Source of the DNA: CAG-217 sp963638105
GTDB lineage: Bacteria > Bacillota > Clostridia > Oscillospirales > Acutalibacteraceae
DNA length: 64,000 bases
Direction of reading: 5' to 3'
NCBI GenBank assembly: GCA_963638105.1
Contig: CAVHPP010000001.1
Location: 77,080 to 141,079 of the forward strand
Position numbers and translations under genes: made by a program. Positions 46,098 to 54,492 of this stretch are shown here, piece after piece. The first letter of the stretch is position 1. The number at the start of each line of letters is the position of its first letter. The notes under the pieces were generated by a model. The model ran no database searches. It was not told where the DNA came from and was given only the letters and a program-made list of their open reading frames with translations.

Positions 46098-48853
46098 GAC
46101 CGCTAAAACTCACTTTGTCCGCCTTTGGCCCTTATGCTCGGGAGCAGGTGCTGGATTTTTCCAAGCTGGGTACCGGCGGCGTGTATTTGATTACCGGTGA
46201 TACCGGTGCCGGCAAGACCACTATTTTTGACGGCATTATTTTTGCGCTGTACGGCAAGGCCAGCGGCAAAAATCGGGAAACATCCACCTTGCGCTCCAAG
46301 TACGCAGCGCCGGAGACTCCCACCTTTGCAGAGCTGACTTTTGCCTACGACCGGGCGGTATACACCGTGCGCCGCAGCCCGGAATACCGGCGGCCCAAGA
46401 CCCGAGGCGAGGGTATGACTACCCAGCACGCTATGGCGGAGCTGATCTGCCCGGACGGTCGGGTGATTACCAAACAAACGGACGTGGATGACGAAATCAC
46501 CGCCTTGTTGGGGCTGGATCGTGACCAGTTTTGCCAGATCGCCATGCTGGCGCAAGGGGACTTTTTGCACCTGCTGCTTGCCAAGACAGAGGATCGCAGT
46601 CACATCTTCCAAAAGCTGTTTGACACCGGGCGGTATGCCCGCTTGCAGGAGAAGCTGCGCCAATCTGCCTTGGAGGTGAAGCGCGCCTATGAGGCCGGAC
46701 AGGAAAAATTGCGCCAGTACGGCGAGGGCGTGCGCTGCCCGGAGGACTCTATGCTTTTTGCCAAAGCGCGGGCGCTGCAACAAGGTCAGCTGCCCTTTTC
46801 TGAAAGCCGAGAGGTGTTGGAACAGCTGATTCAGTTAGACACAACTGCCGCTGCGGAGAACACCCGCCAAACGTCAGAAATACAAGAGAAAATGCAAGCC
46901 GACCGGGCAGCATTGACAGCTGCACAGCGCCGTTTGGAACTGGAACAGCAGCTGCAAGAGCTGACTCGCCGTCAGACGGAACTGACCCCCAAGCAAGCGG
47001 CGGCAGCGGATCGATTGAAACAGTGCGTCGCACAGGCAGAGGAGACGGAGCAGCTTACCGCCCGCCTGGCTTTGCTGCAAGCCCAACTGCCTAAGTACGC
47101 CCGATTGACCAAAGCACAGCAGATTTTGGCAGAGGTGCGACAGCAGGCAACGCAGCAGACAGCGGCATACAGTGCAGCCGGTGACGCAGCGGAAAAAGCC
47201 CGGGCAGAACAAATCCGCTTGGAACAGCGGCGGCAGGAACTGCAAGGCGCAGCGGCCGGCTTGGAGCAGGCCAAGGCTGCCTGTACACAGGCGCGGCAAA
47301 AAGCAGAGGCGTTGACCGCTTTAGAACAGCAGCGGGCTGCGCTGCAAACCACGGAGAATACTTATCGCCGTGCTGCTGCCGATTACCGGGCTGCGGCAGA
47401 GCACGCCCAGCGTTTGGAACAGGATTATCAGCGCCTGAACCGGGCTTTCTTGGACAGCCAGGCCGGCGTGTTGGCGGCAGATTTACAGCCGGGAGCGCCT
47501 TGCCCGGTGTGCGGCGCTACGGAACACCCGCACCCGGCGGTTTTGCCCACACAAGCGCCTACCCAATCCCAGTTGGAGACGGCCCAGCAGGCGGCCCGAT
47601 CCGCTATGGCAAAGGCCACCACTGCCAGCCAGTCCGCCGGTGGCGCAAAGGGACAGTACCGAGAACAGCAGCGGGCGTTTATTGCCGGGTGGCAAGCGCT
47701 GCTTGGTGATTTGCCGGAGAAGCCGCAATCGGTGCTGGCAGAAGCGCTGTCACAGGCACAGACGGCTTGTACCGGGGCGGAAGCGCATAAGCAGGCCGCC
47801 CAGGCAGCCGCAGATGAAGCGACGCAGGTGGAGCAGGCTTTGCCCCAGGTCACCGCGCGCGCCACAGAATGTGCCCGGCAGCAAACGGAATTGCAATTGC
47901 AGGTGCAGCAGCTGCAACAAGAGGTCAAGCAGCAGCAAAGTCGGTGCAGCGAACTGGCGGCGGAATTACCTTTTGCTACCCAGTCGGCTGCGGAAGAGGA
48001 ACAGCGCCGTTTAACGGAAAAACGAAACGCTTTGGAGCAGGCACACCAACAGGCGCAAGCTGCTGTGACGGAACTGGACAAACAGGCGGCGGCTTTGACA
48101 GCCACTTTGCAGCAGACCCGGCAGCAGCTGGAGGACTGCCCAAAAGTAAATCCGACTGCATTGCGCGCCCAACTGGTGCAGTGGCAGACCCGGCTGCATA
48201 CGCTGACCGATCAAGGCAAGGCACTGGCTGTGCGGCTCCAGACCAATCAAACGGTGCTGGATCAAATGCGACGCACGGCGGCAGAGCTGGAGGCGGCGGA
48301 GCACCGCTACGGCTGGATCAAAGCCTTGGCAGATACTGCCACCGGCAACTTGACCGGTAAAGAAAAGGTCACCTTGGAGACCTATGTGCAAATGCAGGAT
48401 CTGGACGGGGTGCTGGCCTGTGCTAACACCCGCTTTATGGTTATGTCCGGCGGGCAGTACGAACTGGTGCGCCGCCAAACGGCAGAAAACAATCGCAACC
48501 AGTCCGGACTGGATCTGGATGTGATCGACCATTATAACGGAACCACCCGTAGTGTAAAGAGTTTGTCCGGCGGCGAGTCCTTTAAGGCCTCTTTATCGCT
48601 GGCGCTGGGGCTGTCGGATCGAGTACAGAGCGCCGCCGGCGGCGTTCGGCTGGACGCGATGTTTGTAGACGAGGGCTTCGGCTCTCTGGACGAGGAGTCC
48701 CTCCATCAGGCATTGCATGCCCTGACGGATCTGGCCCGCAGTGACCGGTTGGTGGGGATCATCTCCCATGTGGCGGATCTGCGCGCGGCCATTGACCGGC
48801 AGATCCTGGTCACCAAGGCACCCACCGGCGGCAGTCACGCTACCATCCTTTAA
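46094..48853 (+). CDS. sbcC: Exonuclease subunit SbcC (Rad50-type SMC ATPase)
   Basis: The 919-residue partner of SbcD starts at ATG 46094 (MRPLKLTLSAFGPYAREQ). Walker A is GDTGAGKTTIF near residue 34, the signature is SLSGGESFKASLSLALG and Walker B is AMFVDEGFGSLDEES near the C terminus. Two long Gln/Ala-rich coiled coils flank the zinc hook CPVCGATEHPHP in the middle (about residue 474). It overlaps sbcD by four bases. The very high Ala/Gln content of the coiled coils is notable but normal for GC-richer relatives. Confidence 0.96.
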   Translation: MRPLKLTLSAFGPYAREQVLDFSKLGTGGVYLITGDTGAGKTTIFDGIIFALYGKASGKNRETSTLRSKYAAPETPTFAELTFAYDRAVYTVRRSPEYRRPKTRGEGMTTQHAMAELICPDGRVITKQTDVDDEITALLGLDRDQFCQIAMLAQGDFLHLLLAKTEDRSHIFQKLFDTGRYARLQEKLRQSALEVKRAYEAGQEKLRQYGEGVRCPEDSMLFAKARALQQGQLPFSESREVLEQLIQLDTTAAAENTRQTSEIQEKMQADRAALTAAQRRLELEQQLQELTRRQTELTPKQAAAADRLKQCVAQAEETEQLTARLALLQAQLPKYARLTKAQQILAEVRQQATQQTAAYSAAGDAAEKARAEQIRLEQRRQELQGAAAGLEQAKAACTQARQKAEALTALEQQRAALQTTENTYRRAAADYRAAAEHAQRLEQDYQRLNRAFLDSQAGVLAADLQPGAPCPVCGATEHPHPAVLPTQAPTQSQLETAQQAARSAMAKATTASQSAGGAKGQYREQQRAFIAGWQALLGDLPEKPQSVLAEALSQAQTACTGAEAHKQAAQAAADEATQVEQALPQVTARATECARQQTELQLQVQQLQQEVKQQQSRCSELAAELPFATQSAAEEEQRRLTEKRNALEQAHQQAQAAVTELDKQAAALTATLQQTRQQLEDCPKVNPTALRAQLVQWQTRLHTLTDQGKALAVRLQTNQTVLDQMRRTAAELEAAEHRYGWIKALADTATGNLTGKEKVTLETYVQMQDLDGVLACANTRFMVMSGGQYELVRRQTAENNRNQSGLDLDVIDHYNGTTRSVKSLSGGESFKASLSLALGLSDRVQSAAGGVRLDAMFVDEGFGSLDEESLHQALHALTDLARSDRLVGIISHVADLRAAIDRQILVTKAPTGGSHATIL

Positions 48854-48870
48854 CTGCATACACATACAAA

Positions 48871-48913
48871 ACACCCCCGCACGGCGTGCTGCTGTGCAGG
48901 GGTGTTCTTGGTT
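48871..48913 (+). terminator. Terminator after sbcC
   Basis: ACACCCC and GCAC (48871-48882) pair with GTGC and GGGGTGT (48894-48905) around one mismatch, followed by TCTTGGTTTTT. Confidence 0.75.
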
Positions 48914-48919
48914 TTTGGG

Positions 48920-49602
48920 TTATTGCTTGGCGGCTTTTGCAATGCAGCCCATGGCGTTTAGGCTGCGAGGATAGCAATGTAGGGCAAACACTGGAGCACT
49001 ACTTTGGTCAGGAACGCTGCGTCGTTGCCCATGTTCATATTGCCCTTGGCGTGGGCGATCAACTGGGGCTCGCAGCCCCCTTGGGCAGAGAGAAAGCAGA
49101 AGGTGATCATCTCTCGCTGGGCCAGATCCAGCCCGGTGCGGGTGTAGTAATCGCCAAAGCAGTTGGCTGCCAAATAGCGGTTGACGGTGCCGGCTTTCCA
49201 AGCCTCATTCATGTGTTCACCAAAGATTTTGACTTGGGCGGCAATGCCTTTCTCCAGCCGATCACTCATGGTGGTGGTTGCCTGGCCGGGTAGTGGTAGG
49301 GCAATGTCGGCGGCGGTCAGCGCGTCATTGGTGGCGTGCAGAAACGGCAGCGCACGGCCATAGCCCAGGTAATCGGTGGCCTGGTACACCATCTCTTTGA
49401 CTGCCACCGGGTCAAGCCCCTCTTGCAGCGCTTGGGGCAGTGCCTCTTTGTAGGCGTCTACACTGCCGTTGCCGGTGAGGGTGGCCAGAATCGCCAGCCA
49501 GCGGGTGGTGGGCTCCAGCATGCTGTCAGGTTCGTTTCTTACTTCTTCAAGAAATGCGCCCAGTCGCTGGGTGTATTCCGGGTCTGTGCTTTGCAAACTC
49601 AT
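48920..49602 (-). CDS. Carboxymuconolactone decarboxylase family protein, frameshifted near its C terminus
   Basis: Two CMD/AhpD-like repeats are seen in the open part (214 residues, stop at 48958): RWLAILATLTGN and REMITFCFLSAQGGCEPQ with the conserved cysteine. The family usually ends LPYIG(F/Y)PR(S/T)LNA. Here the frame reads LPYIAILAA-stop, but adding one G near 48975 restores LPYIGYPRSLNAMGCIAKA to a stop at 48920. A one-base loss (real or sequencing error) is therefore likely. CMD proteins act in peroxide or electrophile defence; a homologue, yraC, is an AdhR target in B. subtilis. It overlaps the cupin stop by four bases. Confidence 0.85.
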
Positions 49603-50045
49603 TTTTCTTCCTCCTGTGCATTATAATCTGCGTCGCTCACCGGCTCGCACCATTCGTTAGAGGCATTCTCGCCGGGCACTTCCATAGCAATGTGGGAGAA
49701 CCAACTGTCGCCCTTAGCGCCGTGCCAGTGCTTCACCTCCGGCGGAATGGTGATGACCATGCCCTCGTGCAGCGCTACCGGGGCCTTTCCCCATTCCTGG
49801 TACCAGCCCTCACCGGCGGTGCAGATCAGCAACTGACCGCCGCCTTTTGTGGCGTGGTGAATGTGCCAGTTGTTGCAACACCCCGGCTCAAAGGTCACAT
49901 TGGACAAATGCAGCGCCGTGACCTGGGGATCGGTAAGGGGATTCAGATAAGAATTGCCTACAAAGTATTGGGCATAAGCCGTGTTGGCGGCGCCTTTGCC
50001 AAATGCATTGGCACCGACAAAGGCTCCTTCTGTTGCGTATTTCAT
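49599..50045 (-). CDS. Cupin-domain protein in an electrophile-stress-type operon
   Basis: The 148-residue protein has a full cupin: TFEPGCCNNWHIHHATKGGG (metal-binding histidines) and MVITIPPEVKHWHGAKG. Such cupins pair with CMD decarboxylases in many Firmicutes and are thought to act on quinones or aldehydes. It starts MKYATEGAFVGANAFG after AAGGAGAT. Its promoter has the MerR-type 19-base spacer. It is followed by the CMD gene with an ATGA overlap. Confidence 0.9.
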   Translation of the reverse strand: MKYATEGAFVGANAFGKGAANTAYAQYFVGNSYLNPLTDPQVTALHLSNVTFEPGCCNNWHIHHATKGGGQLLICTAGEGWYQEWGKAPVALHEGMVITIPPEVKHWHGAKGDSWFSHIAMEVPGENASNEWCEPVSDADYNAQEEEK

Positions 50046-50075
50046 AGATAAAATCTCCTTGTTTTGGTTTCCTTT

Positions 50076-50106
50076 ATCATAGCACTTTGCGTTTACTCCA
50101 AGTCAA
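50076..50106 (-). promoter_or_regulatory. MerR-type promoter with 19-base spacer (cupin-CMD operon)
   Basis: On the minus strand TTGACT (50101-50106) and TATGAT (50076-50081) are 19 bases apart. The start CTTGACTTGGAGT almost matches the promoter of the MerR gene at 41061-41091. The best candidate activator in the window is that MerR protein, 9 kb away. Confidence 0.82.
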
Positions 50107-50144
50107 GGGGGTTCTGTAAATTTTTTTCGTTTTTTTGCTGCCGC

Positions 50145-50173
50145 TTGACAGCAGGCGGCGGCTATGCTACAAT
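50145..50173 (+). promoter_or_regulatory. Promoter of the MATE gene
   Basis: TTGACA (50145-50150) and TACAAT (50168-50173) are 17 bases apart, with TGC before the -10. The leader to the ATG at 50281 is about 100 bases. Confidence 0.88.
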
Positions 50174-50222
50174 ACGGGACGAAAATTCGGTTGTGGATTT
50201 TTCCGGAGTTGCTCATCTTTTC

Positions 50223-50254
50223 GCCACACACTCTTTGGAGTGCGTGGCTTTTTT
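50223..50254 (+). terminator. Leader terminator (attenuator) before the MATE gene
   Basis: An 11 bp stem with one mismatch (50223-50233 with 50238-50248), 4-base loop, is followed by six T (50249-50254). It lies between the promoter and the ATG, so it must be bypassed for expression. TGTGG at 50192-50196 could pair with CCACA (50224-50228) as a short antiterminator. I did not recognise a known riboswitch in 50180-50222. Confidence 0.75.
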
Positions 50255-50280
50255 ATACCTGCAAGCAGAAAGGAAAACAG

Positions 50281-51615
50281 ATGGACGAACAGTTTATGCG
50301 TAAAAAGGCAGTGTTGCCGCTGATTACCTCTATGGCGCTGCCCATGGTGCTCTCCATGCTGGTGAACGCCCTTTATAATATTGTAGACAGCTACTTTGTG
50401 GCCCGCATCAGCGAGAACGCTATGACGGCGTTGTCCCTGGTGTATCCCTTGCAAAATCTGGTCAACGCCATTGCCATCGGCTTTGGCGTGGGGATCAGCG
50501 CAGTGATCGCTTTGTATTTGGGCGCCGGAAAGCAGAAGCGCGCGGACCAGGCAGCCACGCAGGGTATGCTGTGGGCGCTGGTGCACGGGGTGCTGCTCAC
50601 CGGCGTGTGTATTGCCATCATTCCGCTGTTTTTGCAGGCGTTTACCAAGGATCAAGCGGTGATCGATCTGGGAGTGCGCTACGGGCGTATTGTGTTTGGC
50701 TTTTCCATTATAATCAACGCAGACTTGGCATTTGAAAAGATTTTTCAGGCAGTCGGTCGTATGAAGGTGACCATGGTGGGCCTGGGCCTGGGGTGCCTTG
50801 CCAATATTATTTTGGATCCGCTGTTGATCTTCGGTCTGGGGCCGTTCCCCAAAATGGGCATTGACGGCGCAGCGCTGGCTACCGGGCTGGGTCAGGTGCT
50901 TACTTTGGTGATCTACCTGCTGTTCTATTACCTGCGCCCCATTTCTGTCAAGATCCGCTTGCAGCACCTGCGGCCGTCCCGGCACCTGGTGGGTCGCTTG
51001 TATGCCATCGGTATTCCGGCGGTACTGAATTTGGCTTTGCCTTCGGTGCTGATCTCTGCACTGAACGCCATCTTGGCTGCATTCTCTCAAACCTATGTGC
51101 TGATTTTAGGCGCATATTACAAACTGCAAACGTTTCTGTACCTGCCGGCCAACGGCATTGTGCAGGGTATGCGACCGGTGATTGGGTTCAATTACGGCGC
51201 CAAAGAATATGGGCGGGTCAGGCAGATCTTCCGCACCGTATTAGTGATGACTGCTGCCATTATGGTGGTGGGCACTGTGCTGTGCCTGGTAATCCCCGGT
51301 CAACTGATTGGTCTTTTTACCGAGAATGCAGCTACTGTTGCTGCCGGTAAAACAGCGCTGCGAATCATCAGCGGCGGGTTCATTGTGTCCGCCGTATCGG
51401 TGACTGCTTCCGGTGCGCTGGAGGGACTGGGCAAGGGCACGCCGTCCTTAGTGATTTCTCTTTGTCGGTATTTGGTCATCATCGTCCCGTTGGCATTCCT
51501 GCTGAGTCGAGTGCTGGGCGCCGCCGGTGTGTGGCATGCCTTTTGGATCACCGAGTTATTCACCGCCGGTATTGCCCTGGCGGTGTACCGCAAAGCCGTG
51601 CAGATCCAAGTCTGA
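50281..51615 (+). CDS. MATE-family efflux transporter
   Basis: The 444-residue protein has about 12 membrane segments and the MATE pattern: N-terminal LPMVLSMLVNALYNIVDSYF and the matching second half with NYGAKEYGRVRQIFR. It exports drugs or metabolites in exchange for Na+ or H+. The start at ATG 50281 follows GAAAGGAAAAC; upstream in-frame codons lie in the leader hairpin and are not expected to be used. Controlled by its own promoter plus a leader terminator. Substrate unknown. Confidence 0.93.
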   Translation: MDEQFMRKKAVLPLITSMALPMVLSMLVNALYNIVDSYFVARISENAMTALSLVYPLQNLVNAIAIGFGVGISAVIALYLGAGKQKRADQAATQGMLWALVHGVLLTGVCIAIIPLFLQAFTKDQAVIDLGVRYGRIVFGFSIIINADLAFEKIFQAVGRMKVTMVGLGLGCLANIILDPLLIFGLGPFPKMGIDGAALATGLGQVLTLVIYLLFYYLRPISVKIRLQHLRPSRHLVGRLYAIGIPAVLNLALPSVLISALNAILAAFSQTYVLILGAYYKLQTFLYLPANGIVQGMRPVIGFNYGAKEYGRVRQIFRTVLVMTAAIMVVGTVLCLVIPGQLIGLFTENAATVAAGKTALRIISGGFIVSAVSVTASGALEGLGKGTPSLVISLCRYLVIIVPLAFLLSRVLGAAGVWHAFWITELFTAGIALAVYRKAVQIQV

Positions 51616-51633
51616 TTATAAAGGCACAGAACA

Positions 51634-51661
51634 AAGCCGCACAGATATTTCTGTGCGGCTT
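51634..51661. terminator. Terminator between convergent MATE and galT genes
   Basis: A perfect 12 bp stem (51634-51645 with 51650-51661) with a 4-base loop; TCTTTG follows on the plus strand and TTGTTCT on the minus strand. Confidence 0.85.
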
Positions 51662-51678
51662 CTTTGCGTCTATTTGTT

Positions 51679-53175
51679 TTATGCTGTTTCTATGCTGCTT
51701 AGGAAGCGGAGAAACTGGGCTTTACCGGCTTCATTCCGGTCAAACACGCCGCACTGCTCCAAAATGGCAGCAAAGACTTTGCCCACTTCCTGTTGCAGAA
51801 TGTCCATGCAATTCTCGGCGGTTAAGGCGTTCTTGGCGGCGATCTCCATTGCCCAGTCCTTGTGTTTGGCAATGCGTTCGTCGGCGGAAATGTCTGTGCC
51901 ATGGAGCAGTGCGTCACGCAACAGCTCCAGCTCTGTCTTTAACCGGGCGGGCAGTACTGCCAAACCCATAACCTCAATCAGGCCGATATTCTCTTTCTTA
52001 ATATGGTGATACTCCGGGTGGGGGTGGTACAGACCGTCCGGGCACGCCGGGGTGGTAATGTTGTTGCGCAGCACCAGGTCCAGTTCATATTTACCGTTCC
52101 GGAACCGGGCGATGGGGGTAATGGTGTTGTGGGGCGTGCCATCGGTCTCGGCGTAGATAAAGGCATCCGGGTCCGTATAGCCGCGCCAGGCTTGCAGCAC
52201 TTTGTCTGCCAGGTCGCAAATGCGCGCCGGCTCATCCCCACGCAGGCGCAGTACGGACATGGGCCACTTGACGATTCCGGCCTCAATATCTTTATATCCG
52301 GCAAAGGCATAGGCGGTCTCTATCGGTGCCTTTGTCATAGCAAAGGTATAGTGCCCGCCTTGGAAGTGCTCGTGGGTGAGAATGGAGCCGCCCACGATGG
52401 GAAGGTCTGCATTGGAGCCTACAAAATAGTGGGGAAACTTCTCTACAAAATCAAACAGCTTTTGGAACGCGCTGCGGTCGATTTTCATCGGCGTATGCCG
52501 GCCGTTAAATACAATGCAGTGCTCGTTATAGTAGCCGTAGGGCGAATACTGTAAGAACCAGGGACCGCCGCCCATTTCCAGGGGAATAATCCGGTGGTTT
52601 TGCCGTGCCGGGTGATTAACCCGCCCGGCGTAGCCCTCGTTCTCCTTGCACAGCTGGCACTTGGGGTAAGCGCTTTGCTTCATTTGCAGGGCAGCCGCAA
52701 TGGCCTTAGGGTCCTTCTCCGGCTTGGACAGATTGATGGTTATATCCATATCGCCGTAAGGGGTGGGAGTGATCCACTTAGCGTCCTTGGCCAGTCGGTC
52801 CGCACGAATGTAATTGGTGGTCTTGCTAAAGGCATAGTAATCATCTGTGGCTGCCTTGGGGCTCTCTGCGTACAGATCCCAAAATCGGCGGATCACCGCA
52901 GAGGGTCGCGGGGTCAGCAGACCCATCAGCTTGGTGTCAAACAGATCCCGGTACACCACAGAGTCCTGGCACAGCCCGTTTGCGCAAGCATAGTTCAGCA
53001 GAGAGTCTAAAATTTCCGTCAGTGCCGGTTGGCCGGTGACGGTGCGTTCCTCGTATGCGTCCAGTTCCAGCGCCGCCAGCAATGTATTGACAGCCCAGGT
53101 GCGATCCGCCTCTTCAATCAGACCGGTGCGTACGCCGTAATCTGCCAGCGCTGTGATTCCCTCAAATACATCCAT
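51679..53175 (-). CDS. galT: UDP-glucose-hexose-1-phosphate uridylyltransferase, Gram-positive (type 2) form
   Basis: The 498-residue enzyme swaps UMP between UDP-glucose and galactose 1-phosphate in the Leloir pathway. Length and sequence fit the Firmicutes GalT type: CQLCKENEGYAGRVNHPARQ, YSPYGYYNEHCIVFN and the His-x-His motif LTHEHFQGGHYTFAM. I start at MDVFEGITALADYG (53175) after GAAGG. No galK or galE is adjacent; the NahK-like kinase at 24768 could feed it galactose 1-phosphate or GalNAc 1-phosphate. Confidence 0.93.
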   Translation of the reverse strand: MDVFEGITALADYGVRTGLIEEADRTWAVNTLLAALELDAYEERTVTGQPALTEILDSLLNYACANGLCQDSVVYRDLFDTKLMGLLTPRPSAVIRRFWDLYAESPKAATDDYYAFSKTTNYIRADRLAKDAKWITPTPYGDMDITINLSKPEKDPKAIAAALQMKQSAYPKCQLCKENEGYAGRVNHPARQNHRIIPLEMGGGPWFLQYSPYGYYNEHCIVFNGRHTPMKIDRSAFQKLFDFVEKFPHYFVGSNADLPIVGGSILTHEHFQGGHYTFAMTKAPIETAYAFAGYKDIEAGIVKWPMSVLRLRGDEPARICDLADKVLQAWRGYTDPDAFIYAETDGTPHNTITPIARFRNGKYELDLVLRNNITTPACPDGLYHPHPEYHHIKKENIGLIEVMGLAVLPARLKTELELLRDALLHGTDISADERIAKHKDWAMEIAAKNALTAENCMDILQQEVGKVFAAILEQCGVFDRNEAGKAQFLRFLSSIETA

Positions 53176-53224
53176 GATTCTACCTTCGCTTTCTGCCCTA
53201 ACAGCGGGATTTTTTGGAGCCTTT

Positions 53225-53253
53225 ATTTTACCACATTTTGCCCTGCGTGGCAA
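53225..53253 (-). promoter_or_regulatory. Promoter of galT
   Basis: On the minus strand TTGCCA (53248-53253) and TAAAAT (53225-53230) are 17 bases apart, with TGTGG before the -10, about 50 bases before the start. Confidence 0.75.
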
Positions 53254-53320
53254 CCGATTTGCACAAAAAGGACGGAATTTGCTTTGACAGCTCGCTTTCC
53301 ATGCGCACCCAAACAGGCGT

Positions 53321-53339
53321 CTCTGCATAGTATGCAGAG
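53321..53339. promoter_or_regulatory. Perfect 9 bp palindrome before the catalase gene
   Basis: CTCTGCATA (53321-53329), one base, then TATGCAGAG (53331-53339). It lies 15 bases before the ATG. It may be an operator or an mRNA 5' hairpin. No sigma-A promoter with good spacing is seen upstream; TTGACA at 53284 has no matching -10. Confidence 0.55.
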
Positions 53340-53354
53340 AAAAGGAGAGATGGT

Positions 53355-53954
53355 ATGTTTAGTTATATAAAAAAATTGCAATACCCCATCAATATTAAGA
53401 ACCCGGATCCCCGCGCTGCCTCCATTATCATCAGTCAGTACGGCGGCCCGGACGGGGAATTGGGTGCCAGTCTGCGCTATTTGTCCCAGCGGTATTCTAT
53501 GCCGTACCCGGAGCTGAAGGGTTTGCTTACAGACATTGGTGTGGAGGAGCTGGGGCACCTGGAAATGATCGGCGCCATGGTGCACCAACTGACCCGCAAC
53601 TTGACGGAAAAGCAGATTGAAGAAAATCCCGGATTTGCCGCCTACTTTGTGGATCACACCGCCGGTGTGTATCCAACCTCTGCCAGTGGTTCCCCTTGGA
53701 ACGCAGCGAGTATCGGCGTAAAGGGCGACACCATTGCCGACCTGAACGAGGATCTGGCGGCGGAGCAAAAGGCGCGGGTCACCTATGACAACATTCTGCG
53801 CATGGTAGACGATCCGGATATTATCCAGCCAATCAAGTTCCTGCGGGAGCGGGAGATCGTCCATTATCAGCGCTTTGGTGAGGGGCTGCGGGTAGCCACC
53901 GATAAGCTGAACAGCAAAAATTACTATATGACCAATCCGTCGTTTGACAAATAA
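53355..53954 (+). CDS. cotJC: Manganese catalase of the CotJC type
   Basis: The 199-residue four-helix-bundle protein resembles spore-coat CotJC and other di-manganese catalases. Metal ligands sit in VEELGHLEMIGAMVHQL and REREIVHYQRFGE. It starts MFSYIKKLQYPINIKNPD after AAGGAGAGA. It decomposes hydrogen peroxide; a spore link is possible but no cotJA/cotJB genes are adjacent. It stands alone after a strong palindrome. Confidence 0.92.
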   Translation: MFSYIKKLQYPINIKNPDPRAASIIISQYGGPDGELGASLRYLSQRYSMPYPELKGLLTDIGVEELGHLEMIGAMVHQLTRNLTEKQIEENPGFAAYFVDHTAGVYPTSASGSPWNAASIGVKGDTIADLNEDLAAEQKARVTYDNILRMVDDPDIIQPIKFLREREIVHYQRFGEGLRVATDKLNSKNYYMTNPSFDK

Positions 53955-53967
53955 GCCGATAAAAATA

Positions 53968-54011
53968 CCCCGGTACAAAGTCGCATGGACTTTGTGCCGG
54001 GGCAATTTTTT
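53968..54011. terminator. Bidirectional terminator between catalase and phosphatase genes
   Basis: A 15 bp stem (53968-53982 with 53988-54002, one G-T pair) with T runs on both sides (TTTTTT at 54006-54011; TTTTT on the minus strand). Confidence 0.92.
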
Positions 54012-54492
54012 ATTTGGTTGTAAGGGCGGTGAGCAGGGCACGGCAGCCGGTGGCGATATCCTGGTAGGCGCGGGCGAAATCCCGGCTGTACCAAGGGTCG
54101 GCCACATCGCCGCCGTAGGCATAGTCCAGCAGCTTTTTGATCTTATGCTGCGGGTCGCCGCCCAGCATACGGTGCAGATTACGCACATTGCTGCCATCCA
54201 TGGCCAGCAGCAGATCGTAGTAGTCATAATCGGCGACAGTCAGCTGTCGGGCGCGCTTGCCGTCACAGGACAAGCCGTGGGCAGCCAGCTCTGCCTTGGC
54301 AGGCGGGTACACCGGATTGCCTTTGCCGTGCCAGATTTCTTCTCGGCTGGTGGCAGCGGACGCAATCTCAAATTGATCTGCCAGTCCCACCTGCCGCACC
54401 ATATCCTTAAAGATGAATTCCGCCATAGGCGAGCGGCAAATGTTGCCGTGGCACACGAACAAAATGCGTATCGGCCGGTTCGTTACGCTCAT
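54010..54492 (-). CDS. Low-molecular-weight protein-tyrosine phosphatase
   Basis: The 160-residue cytoplasmic phosphatase has the N-terminal active-site loop VCHGNICRSPMAEF (C-x4-N-x-C-R-S) and the general-acid Asp in DVADPWYSRDF. Its start overlaps the proS stop by four bases, so it is translated with proS under the same T-box. Why a phosphatase is tied to prolyl-tRNA synthetase is unclear. Confidence 0.93.
   Translation of the reverse strand: MSVTNRPIRILFVCHGNICRSPMAEFIFKDMVRQVGLADQFEIASAATSREEIWHGKGNPVYPPAKAELAAHGLSCDGKRARQLTVADYDYYDLLLAMDGSNVRNLHRMLGGDPQHKIKKLLDYAYGGDVADPWYSRDFARAYQDIATGCRALLTALTTK

Noticed and set aside
53300..53340. Sporulation sigma-E or sigma-K promoter before the CotJC gene
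   Set aside because: CATAGTAT resembles a -10, but it lies inside the palindrome and no matching -35 at the right distance is found.
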